Shown piece by piece: positions 1 to 6,668 of a DNA stretch of 6,858 nucleotides. Both the position numbers and the translations under genes were made by a program. The notes under the pieces were generated by a model, which worked only from the letters and a program-made list of their open reading frames with translations, made no database searches and had not been told where the DNA came from. How positions within the stretch are numbered: position 1 is the stretch's first letter; each line of letters begins with the position of its first letter. Source of the DNA: JBPBPI01 sp050954885 (GTDB lineage Bacteria; Pseudomonadota; Alphaproteobacteria; Caedimonadales; Caedimonadaceae); the NCBI GenBank assembly GCA_050954885.1, contig JBPBPI010000177.1, positions 1 to 6,858 of the forward strand. The letters run 5' to 3'.

Positions 1-78
1 CTGATGGCCGGATTGATCAATTACCAACTCAGAGATGATAAGCCATCATTAGAAAGCATCCTTAATTTGAATCCTTAA
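1..78 (+). CDS. C-terminal tail of an IS transposase (5' end outside window), possibly IS982 family
   Basis: Reading from base 1 gives an open frame of 25 residues ending in TAA at 76-78. It contains the stretch GLINYQLRDDKPSL, which resembles the C-terminal ending (a Leu/Ala/Tyr helix followed by a Lys-Pro-Ser motif) of DDE transposases such as those of IS982. The stop codon is at the edge of a terminal inverted repeat at 77-93, as expected when a transposase gene fills its IS to the end. The repeat reads inward as ACCCGAGTT, and the ACCC start also fits IS982 as I recall that family. Only the tail is visible, so family and intactness are uncertain; another DDE family is possible. Confidence 0.5.
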   Translation: MMAGLINYQLRDDKPSLESILNLNP

Positions 79-93
79 ACGCAACTCGGGTTA
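77..93 (-). repeat. Terminal inverted repeat, right end of the left-hand IS copy
   Basis: Read on the minus strand this is TAACCCGAGTTGCGTTT. It matches TAACCCGAGTTATGTTT at 6763-6779 at 15 of 17 positions, in opposite orientation. It sits immediately after the transposase stop codon, so it marks the downstream end of the IS on the left. The exact outermost base cannot be fixed because both copies are preceded by T and A residues that could belong to the target. Confidence 0.7.
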
Positions 94-112
94 ATTTACA
101 TTATTTGTAAAA

Positions 113-256
113 ATCTATTATTCTGATTAATAAGTTATTGAAGAAGGCTTCATCATTATGAAAAGATGATGACAATTTTTATTTAGAGATATATCCCTAC
201 GCCACATTATTAAGTCATATGGTTCTTACAATAAATTCTCTAGAGTATACTTTTAA
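113..256 (+). pseudogene. Decayed C-terminal remnant of an IS630-family transposase (copy A)
   Basis: In the frame of the ATG at 158-160 this stretch aligns with the end of the larger IS630-type copy further right. A degenerate version of the catalytic SPDFNPIEK segment (119-145, with two stops and one codon missing) is followed by FIIMKR, two adjacent TGA codons (167-172), then QFLFRDISLRHIIKSYGSY and a natural-looking stop at 254-256. Bases 149-178 match 1092-1121 at 27 of 30 positions. All three differences are transitions, and two of them turn CGA codons into TGA. Only the last roughly 45 codons remain, and the neighbouring IS (bases 1-93) ends just upstream, which suggests that its insertion or a later deletion removed the rest. 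It is non-functional. Family assignment rests on the larger copy. Confidence 0.75.
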
Positions 257-345
257 AGGTTTCCCTCTCTATACTTTTACATAATCTATTGTCATTCTAA
301 ATTAGAACCATTGAAATAATTGAGAATGTTTAGTGTTATTAACGC

Positions 346-1140
346 AAGTCATATTCTATCGATCTTCGACAACGCGTGATCACGTTTGTTCAACAAGGGG
401 CTTCAAAAGTTGAAGCGCCGTGCCGCTTTCAAGTCAACCTTTGCTGTGTCTTTAACTGGATCAAGCGCGAAAATCTTCGCCCCCGCCCGACTCTTCGTCC
501 TTTTCGTTGGTGCAAATTGGATTGGACAGCACTTAAAGCTTATGTCCAAGCCTATTCTGATGCTTTCTTGCGCGAACACGTGCGGCTCATTTTAGGATTC
601 ATCACAATGCCATTTGGTATGCCCTGCGTCAGATGAAGATCTCTTATAAAAAAAAGCCTCAAGCATGGCGAGAGAAAAACTTCTCTTTGGATCGATTATC
701 TTCAGAAAATACATTAAGTCCACAAGACTAAGGGGAAGTCTAAGATCGTCTATGTCGATGAAACAGGTTTTAATCACACCACCTATCGATCACATAGCTG
801 GTCTTTCAAAGGACATAAGGTTCATGGCGAACGAGCTAGGGGGATACGATTGCAGATAAATCTAGGCCGGGATCTCGATTGTTGGCCCCTGTTTTATATC
901 GTACTTCTACACAAGCTCTCTAGTTGGATCAAAAATCATTTGATCAAAGAACTGCTTTCTCAAGCAACACTTGTCATGGATAATGACGCCTTTCACAAAA
1001 CGAAAGCCACGCGTCAAATTTTGGAAAAAGCGAGCTTTGAGCTTCTTTATCTACCTCCTTAGTCGCCTGATTTTAATCCCATCGAAAAAACTTCGTCATT
1101 ATGAAAAGACGACGACAATTTGCTTCTTTCCATACTTTAT
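346..1140 (+). pseudogene. Broken IS630-family DDE transposase (copy B), nearly full length
   Basis: This was a cut-and-paste transposase of the IS630/Tc1-mariner group, whose members insert at TA. Conceptual repair gives an N-terminal helix-turn-helix (SYSIDLRQRVITFVQQG, then VFNWIKRENLRPRP), a linker (HHNAIWYALRQMKISYKKKP), and all three catalytic motifs. These are VYVDETGF (first Asp at 757-759), VMDNDAFHK (second Asp at 979-981) and SPDFNPIEK (Glu at 1084-1086). It is broken at least five times. The expected ATG is AAG at 346-348. The frame shifts near 575-578, and again near 729 next to a TAA. A TAG at 1060-1062 replaces the Tyr of LPPYSPDFNP. One A appears lost from the run at 1085-1090. 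The C-terminal end dissolves into the IS481 remnant around 1140. Bases 421-540 are 49% GC, clearly richer than the surroundings, which fits a foreign origin. The 257-345 stretch upstream shows no gene and would hold the element's left end. Confidence 0.88.
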
Positions 1141-1144
1141 TATA

Positions 1145-1559
1145 CTTTTGTCTATTTAATGTTAGATGTCTCCAAAATTTACACCATTTTGATCGATAAT
1201 GGCGTTCATTCTACCAATAGAAAAGTTGATAAGTATGCCTGGATACATATCTTTAACCGTATTTGTCATGAAAATACAATTGAACATCGCTTAACCAAAA
1301 TCAACCATCCCTGGACAAATGGACAAATGGACAAATGGACAAATGGACAAATCGCATATTAAAAGAGGCAACGATTAAAAGATACCATTATGAGACGTAC
1401 TAAGAACTCAACCAGCATCTTTATGCTTTTGTTAGTGCTTACAACTTTTCTAAAAGACTTAAAACGTTAAAAGGACTGACACCTTATGATTTTATTCTTA
1501 AAAGCTGGCAATCTGAGGCAGAAAGATTTAAGATAAATCTATACCATTATACCCCTTGA
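1145..1559 (+). pseudogene. Truncated IS481-family transposase, C-terminal half
   Basis: The frame beginning near 1145 gives KIYTILIDNG, then RKVDKYAWIHIFNRICHENTIEHRLTKINHPWTNGQ read in pieces. This is the rve-type integrase core of IS481 transposases: the second catalytic Asp (gat at 1195-1197) and the HPWTNGQ motif that normally runs into VER, which carries the catalytic Glu. That Glu is gone, because five copies of an 8-bp repeat (1313-1352) replace the motif and shift the frame. Homology resumes in another frame at 1353 with RILKEATIKRYHYETY, a TAA at 1401-1403, then ELNQHLYAFVSAYNFSKRL, LKGLTPYDFILKSWQ and a TGA at 1557-1559. The N-terminal half, with the helix-turn-helix and first Asp, is absent; the left edge abuts the IS630 remnant. 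It cannot make an active enzyme. Confidence 0.87.
1313..1352 (+). repeat. Perfect 8-bp tandem repeat, five units of GGACAAAT
   Basis: Five uninterrupted identical units fill 40 bp. The intact motif of the host transposase probably read TGG ACA AAT GGA CAA here, which already contains about one and a half units, so replication slippage could have started from it. The unit length is not a multiple of three, so unit number changes the reading frame. It lies in a pseudogene, so phase variation of a product is not implied. Confidence 0.95.
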
Positions 1560-1596
1560 ACTATACATCTAAATAAAATTTATTAGGTAGAAATAT

Positions 1597-1971
1597 TTAA
1601 TTTTTTTCATAAATACCAGATTTAATAAGAGCTTCTAAAAATTCTTCTTTACTTGAATTTGTTTGAACATTAAATCCATCTTTAGATAAAGGCATATTAT
1701 TATACGAAGAACTTTTCAAAGTTATAGCAGTTTTGGAAGTCATAAAGCCGTCTAATGAAACATATTTAGGTGTATGAGTTATAAATGAAGAACCATTTTT
1801 AAGATAAAAAGTATCTGTCCAATTTCCTTTAAATTCTACATTTGCTTGTGCAGACGCATTAAATTGTTTGTCTCCAAATAAATCATCGACTAATTTATTT
1901 GAACCTATACACGGATTAATGCAAAACAGAATTGTCAATATAATTAGTATAGTATAATTGTTTTTTTTCAT
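1597..1971 (-). CDS. Small exported protein of unknown function (124 aa)
   Basis: I do not recognise this protein. Residues 1-24 form a Sec-type signal peptide: KKNN at the N-terminus, a hydrophobic Ile/Leu core (residues 7-16), and likely cleavage after about Gly23 or Ser24. The Cys at 17 and 21 do not sit in a proper lipobox, so a lipoprotein is unlikely. The mature part is about 100 residues, polar, rich in Ser, Asn, Lys and Thr, with one Trp (51), no transmembrane segment and no Cys. An alternation of short hydrophobic and polar stretches (about residues 44-90) hints at beta structure. The start is supported by AGGA (complement of 1980-1983) eight bases upstream of the ATG. The gene is monocistronic, lies between IS debris and the end of secA, and is as AT-rich as the spacers. 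It may be an orphan or lineage-specific envelope protein. Confidence 0.7.
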   Translation of the reverse strand: MKKNNYTILIILTILFCINPCIGSNKLVDDLFGDKQFNASAQANVEFKGNWTDTFYLKNGSSFITHTPKYVSLDGFMTSKTAITLKSSSYNNMPLSKDGFNVQTNSSKEEFLEALIKSGIYEKN

Positions 1972-2072
1972 ATAGTTATTCCTGTGTATATTTCTTTAAT
2001 TTTATGCAAAAAATATTTTTAAAAAAGATAAAAAGCAAATATTTATTAAATTTTTATCTAATGTAAAGTTTA

Positions 2073-2119
2073 AAAATGTAAATACATTTTATATGTTATT
2101 TATAATTCTAGCATTATAA
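2073..2119 (-). terminator. Weak AT-rich hairpins downstream of secA
   Basis: Two inverted repeats lie just past the secA stop. One is TTATAAT with a 6-base loop and ATTATAA (2100-2119). The other is AAAATGTA, two bases, TACATTTT (2073-2090), which on the minus strand runs into five T residues. The second is the better candidate for ending secA transcription, but its stem is almost all A-T pairs. In a region with 13% GC such repeats may arise by chance. Confidence 0.3.
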
Positions 2120-2127
2120 TCTCTTTT

Positions 2128-5118
2128 TTATTGCGCACCATGACAATGTTTGTATCTTTTGCCTGATCCACAAGGACAAAGTGAATTCCGAGATAAATTT
2201 GGATCGTTTAGGTCAGAATTTTTTAAAACAGAGATATCAACGCTTTGAACACCTACTTTTTTATGAGCAGGTGTTGGTTTCCTAATCGTTTTTGGATTTT
2301 TTAATGTTTGAGAATCCTCAACTGAATTTTTTATGACCTTTGGTTGTTTGGTTGCTATTAAGTTTTTTGTAGACGCCGGCTTTCTGGCAGCCTCTGATTT
2401 TTTCTCAGAAATTGACTTTTTTGATTTTGTTTTTAAACCTTCTTTAATTTTATCTAAAATTTCTGAAGGTTGGTTGTAATCTTCTATTGAATTGGTTTGA
2501 TCTTGAAATAAATGTCTTTGTGATTCTTCAATATCTTCTAAAGCCGCGTTAAAAACTTCTTCGGGAGATTGCTGATAAAGCTCTACATGGCAAACAGCGG
2601 TAATGACTTGTTCACGAATTCGTCCCAACATATCTTGAAAAAGTGTGAAAGCTTCTTGTTTATATTCGTTTAAAGGATCTCGTTGCGCATAAGCTCTTAA
2701 ATTAATTCCCTGACGCACAAAATCCAATGAATGAAGGTGTTCTTTCCAAACTTGGTCAATGACACGCAACATAATACTTTTTTCGGCCATTCTCATAAGG
2801 CTTGAGCCATATTGCTTTTCTTTACCGTTGATTTTTTCATCAACGGCTTGAGAAATACGCTCTCTAAGTTCAGCACTTGCAATACCTTCTTCTTTGGCCC
2901 AAGCGTCAATAGGCAAATCTAGATTAAAGATACGCAAACATTCTTCATGAAGTCCTTTAAGCTCCCACTGATCAGGATAAGCATCTTCAGGTACAAAACG
3001 TGTTAGACACGCATCTAAAACCTCGTTTTGCATGTCTAACATCAAGGCTTTTGCATCATGCTTCTCAGAAAAATCTGCTTGAGCTAAAATTTGAGTATTT
3101 TGTGCATCAGGTGTCTCTTCTTCATCGGCTGTCATAATATCATGACGTTGCTTGTAAATTACTTTTCGTTGTTCGTTCATAACATCGTCATATTTTAACA
3201 AATTTTTACGAATGTCATAATTACGTGCCTCAACTTTTTGTTGTGCGCGTTCCAAAGCTTTATTAATCCAAGGATGAGTGATGGCTTCCCCTTGTTTAAG
3301 ACCCAATTTTTGTAACATGCCATCCAGGCGGTCCGAGCCGAAAACACGCATTAAATCATCTTCAAGACATAAGAAAAATTTTGATTTTCCAGGATCTCCC
3401 TGACGACCTGCACGGCCTCGCAATTGATTATCAATACGACGACTTTCATGACGTTCTGTGCCAATGACACAAAGCCCGCCAGCGGCTAAAACTTCTTTTT
3501 CCGTATCAGCTGTTTCTTGAAAGACGCGTTTTTTTAATTGGGCATATTGAGATTCATCTGTGATGTTTGCAAGTTCTGCTTCGTGATCCAATTGAATTTG
3601 TGCGTTGCCCCCAAGCTTAATATCGGTACCTCGTCCTGCCATGTTTGTGGCAATGGTGACCGCGCCTAATCTTCCTGCTTGGGCCACAATGCCTGCTTCT
3701 TGCTCATGAAAACGTGCATTCAAAACTTTATGAGGAATTTGATGTTTTTTCAAAAGTTCAGAAAGATATTCTGATTTTTCAATACTGACAGTTCCTACCA
3801 AAACAGGTTGCTTTTGTGTTTGACACTCTTGGATTAAATCAACAATGGCTTGATATTTTTCATCGGCTGTACGGTAGACTTCATCGTCCAAGTCTTTTCT
3901 TATCATCGGCAAGTTGGTTGGTACCTGAATCACTTCAAGTTTATAAATGTCATTAAGTTCTGCCGCTTCTGTTTTGGCGGTTCCAGTCATGCCGGATAAC
4001 TTTGGATAAATTCTGAAAAGATTTTGAAAAGTAATGGACGCCAAAGTTTGATTTTCCATTTGTATGGTCACATTTTCTTTGGCTTCTAAGGCTTGATGCA
4101 GGCCATCTGAATAACGTCGACCTTCCATCATTCTTCCGGTAAATTCATCGATGATGACAACTTTATCGTCTTTTACCATATAATCTACATCTTTGGCAAA
4201 AAGTTGGTGGGCTTTTAAGGCTTGGTTGACGTGATGAACCAAAGAAATATTATGAATATCATAAAGTGATCCGCCTTGAATAAGGCTCATTTGTTCGAGT
4301 AAGCCTTCAACCTTTTGTGATCCCACTTCTGTAAGGGTGATAGATCTAGATTTTTCATCTTTTTCATAATCTTCAGCAGTCAAATTCGGAATGACTTGAT
4401 TAACCTTTTGATACAAATCAGATGAATCTTCAGCAGGTCCTGAAATGATTAAAGGCGTCCGGGCTTCATCAATTAAAATACTATCAACTTCGTCGACGAT
4501 GGCATAATTGAAAGCGCGTTGGGCCATTTGATCTAAGCGAAATTTCATATTGTCCCGCAAGTAATCAAAGCCTAATTCATTGTTTGTGGCATACGTAATA
4601 TCTGCATTATAAGCAACTTGTCGTTCGTGATCATCAAGTTCATGCAAAATACAACCGACTGTAAGGTCTAAAAAAGTAAAGATTTTACCCATCTCGGCCG
4701 AGTCACGGCGCGCCAAATAATCATTAACTGTGACCACATGAACACCTTTCCCGCTCAAGGCATTAAGATAAGCGGGTAAGGTCGCAATTAATGTTTTACC
4801 TTCTCCTGTGGCCATTTCAACCACAAGACCTCGATGTAAAATAATGCCACCCATCATTTGGACATCAAAATGGCGCATTTTTAAAGTACGCTTTGAGGCT
4901 TCACGGACAGTTGCAAAAGCATCGGGCAAAAGTTGATCGAGTGTTTCACCCTTTTGGTATCGTTCTTTTAACCAATTGGTCCTTGCTTTAAGGTCATCAT
5001 CACTTAAATTTTCAACATCAATTTCTTTTTTGCGAATTTCATTAACAAGGGGCTGAAGACTTTTGACATATCGGTCATTTGAAGAACTAAAAAATTTTTG
5101 TAAAAAAGACGTAAACAT
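2128..5118 (-). CDS. secA: SecA, preprotein translocase ATPase (996 aa)
   Basis: SecA is the motor that pushes unfolded preproteins through SecYEG at the inner membrane, using ATP. Domains seen in order: Walker A ATGEGKT (103-109), Walker B DEVD (209-212), the IDEARTPLIISGP segment, the preprotein-binding region (about 230-370), SGMTGTAKTE (375-384), and the second helicase lobe with MAGRGTDIKLGGN (493-505) and NQLRGRAGRQGDPGK (564-578). The helical scaffold and wing domains follow, then a C-terminal zinc site CPCGSGKRYKHCHG (Cys981, Cys983, Cys992, His993) used for SecB and lipid contact. Motif positions match those of E. coli up to residue about 210. The protein is longer than E. coli SecA (901 aa). 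It has about 22 extra residues near 664-690 and a long lysine-rich linker (about 885-975). The frame stays open upstream to a GTG at 5166, but ATG 5118 starts the typical MFTSFLQKFF N-terminus and has GGAG 11 bases upstream. The catalytic motifs I checked are all present. Confidence 0.97.
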   Translation of the reverse strand: MFTSFLQKFFSSSNDRYVKSLQPLVNEIRKKEIDVENLSDDDLKARTNWLKERYQKGETLDQLLPDAFATVREASKRTLKMRHFDVQMMGGIILHRGLVVEMATGEGKTLIATLPAYLNALSGKGVHVVTVNDYLARRDSAEMGKIFTFLDLTVGCILHELDDHERQVAYNADITYATNNELGFDYLRDNMKFRLDQMAQRAFNYAIVDEVDSILIDEARTPLIISGPAEDSSDLYQKVNQVIPNLTAEDYEKDEKSRSITLTEVGSQKVEGLLEQMSLIQGGSLYDIHNISLVHHVNQALKAHQLFAKDVDYMVKDDKVVIIDEFTGRMMEGRRYSDGLHQALEAKENVTIQMENQTLASITFQNLFRIYPKLSGMTGTAKTEAAELNDIYKLEVIQVPTNLPMIRKDLDDEVYRTADEKYQAIVDLIQECQTQKQPVLVGTVSIEKSEYLSELLKKHQIPHKVLNARFHEQEAGIVAQAGRLGAVTIATNMAGRGTDIKLGGNAQIQLDHEAELANITDESQYAQLKKRVFQETADTEKEVLAAGGLCVIGTERHESRRIDNQLRGRAGRQGDPGKSKFFLCLEDDLMRVFGSDRLDGMLQKLGLKQGEAITHPWINKALERAQQKVEARNYDIRKNLLKYDDVMNEQRKVIYKQRHDIMTADEEETPDAQNTQILAQADFSEKHDAKALMLDMQNEVLDACLTRFVPEDAYPDQWELKGLHEECLRIFNLDLPIDAWAKEEGIASAELRERISQAVDEKINGKEKQYGSSLMRMAEKSIMLRVIDQVWKEHLHSLDFVRQGINLRAYAQRDPLNEYKQEAFTLFQDMLGRIREQVITAVCHVELYQQSPEEVFNAALEDIEESQRHLFQDQTNSIEDYNQPSEILDKIKEGLKTKSKKSISEKKSEAARKPASTKNLIATKQPKVIKNSVEDSQTLKNPKTIRKPTPAHKKVGVQSVDISVLKNSDLNDPNLSRNSLCPCGSGKRYKHCHGAQ

Positions 5119-5303
5119 CTGACAATAGACTCCAATGAGTTTGAGGCAATAAAAAATTAGTGCCACTTTATGATAAATGGTGTTCTAAAAGCAATACACC
5201 TTACGATCTGAAGGTAAAAAATAAATTATTTTGTTGCTTTCCACCAGATTATACGTACGATATCCTAACAAAATGTGATTAAATTTTCAGAAAGGAAAAT
5301 AGC
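5119..5303. promoter_or_regulatory. Divergent promoter region between secA and the parvulin gene
   Basis: All signals for both divergent genes must lie in these 185 bases. For the rightward gene the best sigma70-like pair is TTGCTT (5234-5239) and TACGAT (5256-5261) with a 16-base spacer, followed by a leader of about 35 bases and AAAGGA (5291-5296) before ATG 5304. For secA a weaker pair on the minus strand is TTGCTT with CATAAA, 16 bases apart, around 5165-5200. Matches to consensus are partial (three or four of six each). I see no SecM-like leader peptide or clear riboswitch. Confidence 0.4.
5130..5133 (-). promoter_or_regulatory. secA ribosome binding site
   Basis: The minus strand reads GGAG here, 11 bases before the ATG at 5118. 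The spacing is slightly long. It favours this start over the in-frame GTG at 5166, which would add 16 residues without homology to the usual SecA N-terminus. Confidence 0.55.
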
Positions 5304-6233
5304 ATGGTCAGAAAGTTAATTGTAAGCACAGCGCTTTCAACAGCTTTAATTTTATTATCACCCGCCTTTGCCACCAGCTCAGACGTGGTGATCGCCAAGG
5401 TAAACGGTGAAGCAATTCGTAAAACAGAACTAGACAAATTTGAAAAAAGTCTTCCACCTGAAGTTTTGAAAAAAGCTAAGGAAGAAAATAAAGACAAATT
5501 ATTTTCAAGTTTGCGTGACCAAGCAATTGATTTTAAATTGCTTTCAGAAGCTGCAAAAAAAGCTAACTTGGATAAAGACCCAGAAGTGGTGACCGCTCTA
5601 AATCAAATGAAAGAGCAAGTTTTATTACAAGCGTTTATTGGTAAACAATTAAATCCTTTGGTCAATGATGCGGCTCTTAAAGGTGAATATGCTGAATTTT
5701 TAAAAACATTTCCAAAAGATGAATCAGAAGTTAAAATTCGTCATATTATGTTTAAAGACGAAGCCAGTGCCAAAAAAGCCATTGATGCCCTTAAGAGCGG
5801 TGCAGACTTTCAAAAGTTGGCCCGCGAACAATCCATTGACAAATCAACAGCCACTGAAGGCGGTGATTTAGGTTTTATCCGCAAGGGTCAAGTGGATAAA
5901 GATTTTGCTGATGCAGCTTTTGCCTTGAAATCAGGTGACTTTACACAAGCTCCTGTTAAATCCGCGATGGGCTGGCATGTGTTGAAACTAGAAGATCGTC
6001 GTAAAGTCAAAGCACCAACATTTGAAGAAGTTAAAGATCAATTGGGCGCTTTGGTTTTCCAAAAACAAATGAAAAAATTGGTCGATCAATTGCGTGATAA
6101 AGCAAGTATCGAGCGTTTTGATGCCGAGGGTAAGGTTGTGGCAATAGGGGCAGATAATGCGCCTCAAGCTGCAACACCTGCACCTCAAGTAGGGGCAGAT
6201 GTTAAAACACCTGCTGCAGCACCTGCTGCATAA
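5304..6233 (+). CDS. Periplasmic parvulin-type peptidyl-prolyl cis-trans isomerase / chaperone (309 aa)
   Basis: This protein should isomerise Xaa-Pro bonds and assist folding of exported proteins in the periplasm, in the manner of PpiC, PrsA and SurA proteins. Residues 1-23 are a Sec signal peptide (VRK, hydrophobic core, SPAFA before the cleavage site); there is no lipobox. Residues 24-140 form a charged helical SurA/PrsA-like chaperone part beginning VVIAKVNGEAI. Residues about 143-231 are the parvulin domain, with EVKIRHIMF (His147), DFQKLAREQSID, EGGDLGFIRKGQ and AMGWHVLKLEDRR (His225). A C-terminal helix (238-270) completes the chaperone fold. The last 25 residues are an Ala/Pro-rich tail of low complexity. 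Start ATG 5304 has AAAGGA seven bases upstream. It is divergent from secA and ends at a strong terminator, so it is probably a single-gene transcript. It is a PpiC/PrsA-type protein; the exact subfamily is not certain. Confidence 0.93.
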   Translation: MVRKLIVSTALSTALILLSPAFATSSDVVIAKVNGEAIRKTELDKFEKSLPPEVLKKAKEENKDKLFSSLRDQAIDFKLLSEAAKKANLDKDPEVVTALNQMKEQVLLQAFIGKQLNPLVNDAALKGEYAEFLKTFPKDESEVKIRHIMFKDEASAKKAIDALKSGADFQKLAREQSIDKSTATEGGDLGFIRKGQVDKDFADAAFALKSGDFTQAPVKSAMGWHVLKLEDRRKVKAPTFEEVKDQLGALVFQKQMKKLVDQLRDKASIERFDAEGKVVAIGADNAPQAATPAPQVGADVKTPAAAPAA

Positions 6234-6246
6234 TTTTATTATATTT

Positions 6247-6279
6247 TCTTCCTCAAGACAACTTGAGGAAGATTTTTTT
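6247..6279 (+). terminator. Intrinsic terminator after the parvulin gene
   Basis: A perfect 11-bp stem, TCTTCCTCAAG with ACAA loop and CTTGAGGAAGA (6247-6272), is followed by seven T residues (6273-6279). It starts 13 bases past the stop codon and is a textbook Rho-independent terminator. It separates this gene from the lipoprotein gene. Confidence 0.93.
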
Positions 6280-6294
6280 GATTTTAATGTCTCA

Positions 6295-6321
6295 TTGATT
6301 CAAAGAAAAAAGTATGATAAT
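6295..6321 (+). promoter_or_regulatory. Possible promoter of the lipoprotein gene
   Basis: TTGATT (6295-6300) and GATAAT (6316-6321), 15 bases apart, resemble -35 and -10 boxes, although the spacer is short. A promoter is expected here because a strong terminator lies just upstream. The ribosome site GGAG (6350-6353) lies six bases before ATG 6360. Confidence 0.4.
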
Positions 6322-6359
6322 TTCGAGTGTATTTTATATTAATGTTTATGGAGTAAAAA

Positions 6360-6668
6360 ATGGAATTTAATAAATTCGTATCAGCAAGTTTAGTTATGGG
6401 ATCATTGGCCTTGGTTGGTTGTGGCGATGATAGAAAAGAAGGCGACAAAGTAATTGAAGTGCCTGCAGCGACAGTAAATCATGAGGCACCAAAGACAGAT
6501 GCAGCCGTAGTTGTACCTGCACCAGCACATGACGCTGTTGTTGTCACACCTGCGCCAACTTCTGATACAGCAGTGGTTACACCTCCCGCAACGACTGAAA
6601 CACCAAATGCAAATGTCACAGTTGAAGAAACACACAAAACTGAGACAACAACGACACCAGCAAATTAA
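6360..6668 (+). CDS. Small repeat-containing lipoprotein (102 aa)
   Basis: The N-terminus is a lipoprotein signal: a short charged start, a hydrophobic core, and the lipobox LVGC with Cys21 as the lipidated residue. Gly follows the Cys, so the inner-membrane retention rule for Asp at that position does not apply and outer-membrane sorting is the expectation. After an acidic/basic patch (GDDRKEGDKV), residues 47-79 hold three 11-residue repeats: DAAVVVPAPAH, DAVVVTPAPTS and DTAVVTPPATT. A Thr-rich tail (80-102) ends the protein. Composition is dominated by Val, Pro, Thr and Ala, suggesting an extended, disordered spacer reaching into the periplasm or across the peptidoglycan. It has no catalytic motif. 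The start has GGAG at ideal spacing. It forms its own unit between two terminators. I cannot assign a function; an envelope tether or surface-exposed lipopeptide is possible. Confidence 0.85.
   Translation: MEFNKFVSASLVMGSLALVGCGDDRKEGDKVIEVPAATVNHEAPKTDAAVVVPAPAHDAVVVTPAPTSDTAVVTPPATTETPNANVTVEETHKTETTTTPAN
6498..6596 (+). repeat. Three 33-bp units encoding 11-residue Val/Pro/Thr repeats
   Basis: Units at 6498-6530, 6531-6563 and 6564-6596 each begin with an Asp codon and encode D-x-x-V-V-(V/T)-P-(A/P)-x-x-x. Protein periodicity is exact, while the DNA copies have diverged. They are therefore an old in-frame duplication kept by selection on composition rather than a fresh slippage product. 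Confidence 0.8.

Noticed and set aside
592..777. Minus-strand 61-residue open frame within the IS630 remnant
   Set aside because: The plus strand carries clear transposase homology here, so this is a shadow.
1313..1352. CRISPR-like or iteron-like array
   Set aside because: The five 8-bp units are contiguous without spacers and lie inside a recognisable transposase motif, so slippage explains them better than a CRISPR or replication origin.
1568..1585. Palindrome-like AT stretch between the IS481 remnant and the small exported gene as a terminator
   Set aside because: The inverted repeat is imperfect, made almost only of A-T pairs, and lacks a convincing T run on the minus strand.
5119..5166. 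Sixteen-residue N-terminal extension of SecA from a GTG start
   Set aside because: The extension has no SecA homology, while the ATG at 5118 starts the usual N-terminus and has a GGAG upstream.
5279..5497. Minus-strand 72-residue open frame over the start of the parvulin gene
   Set aside because: It is the complement of the signal peptide and chaperone region; it shows no motif and would overlap the divergent promoter.
5988..6188. Minus-strand 66-residue open frame
   Set aside because: It lies entirely inside the parvulin gene, whose domain assignment is secure.
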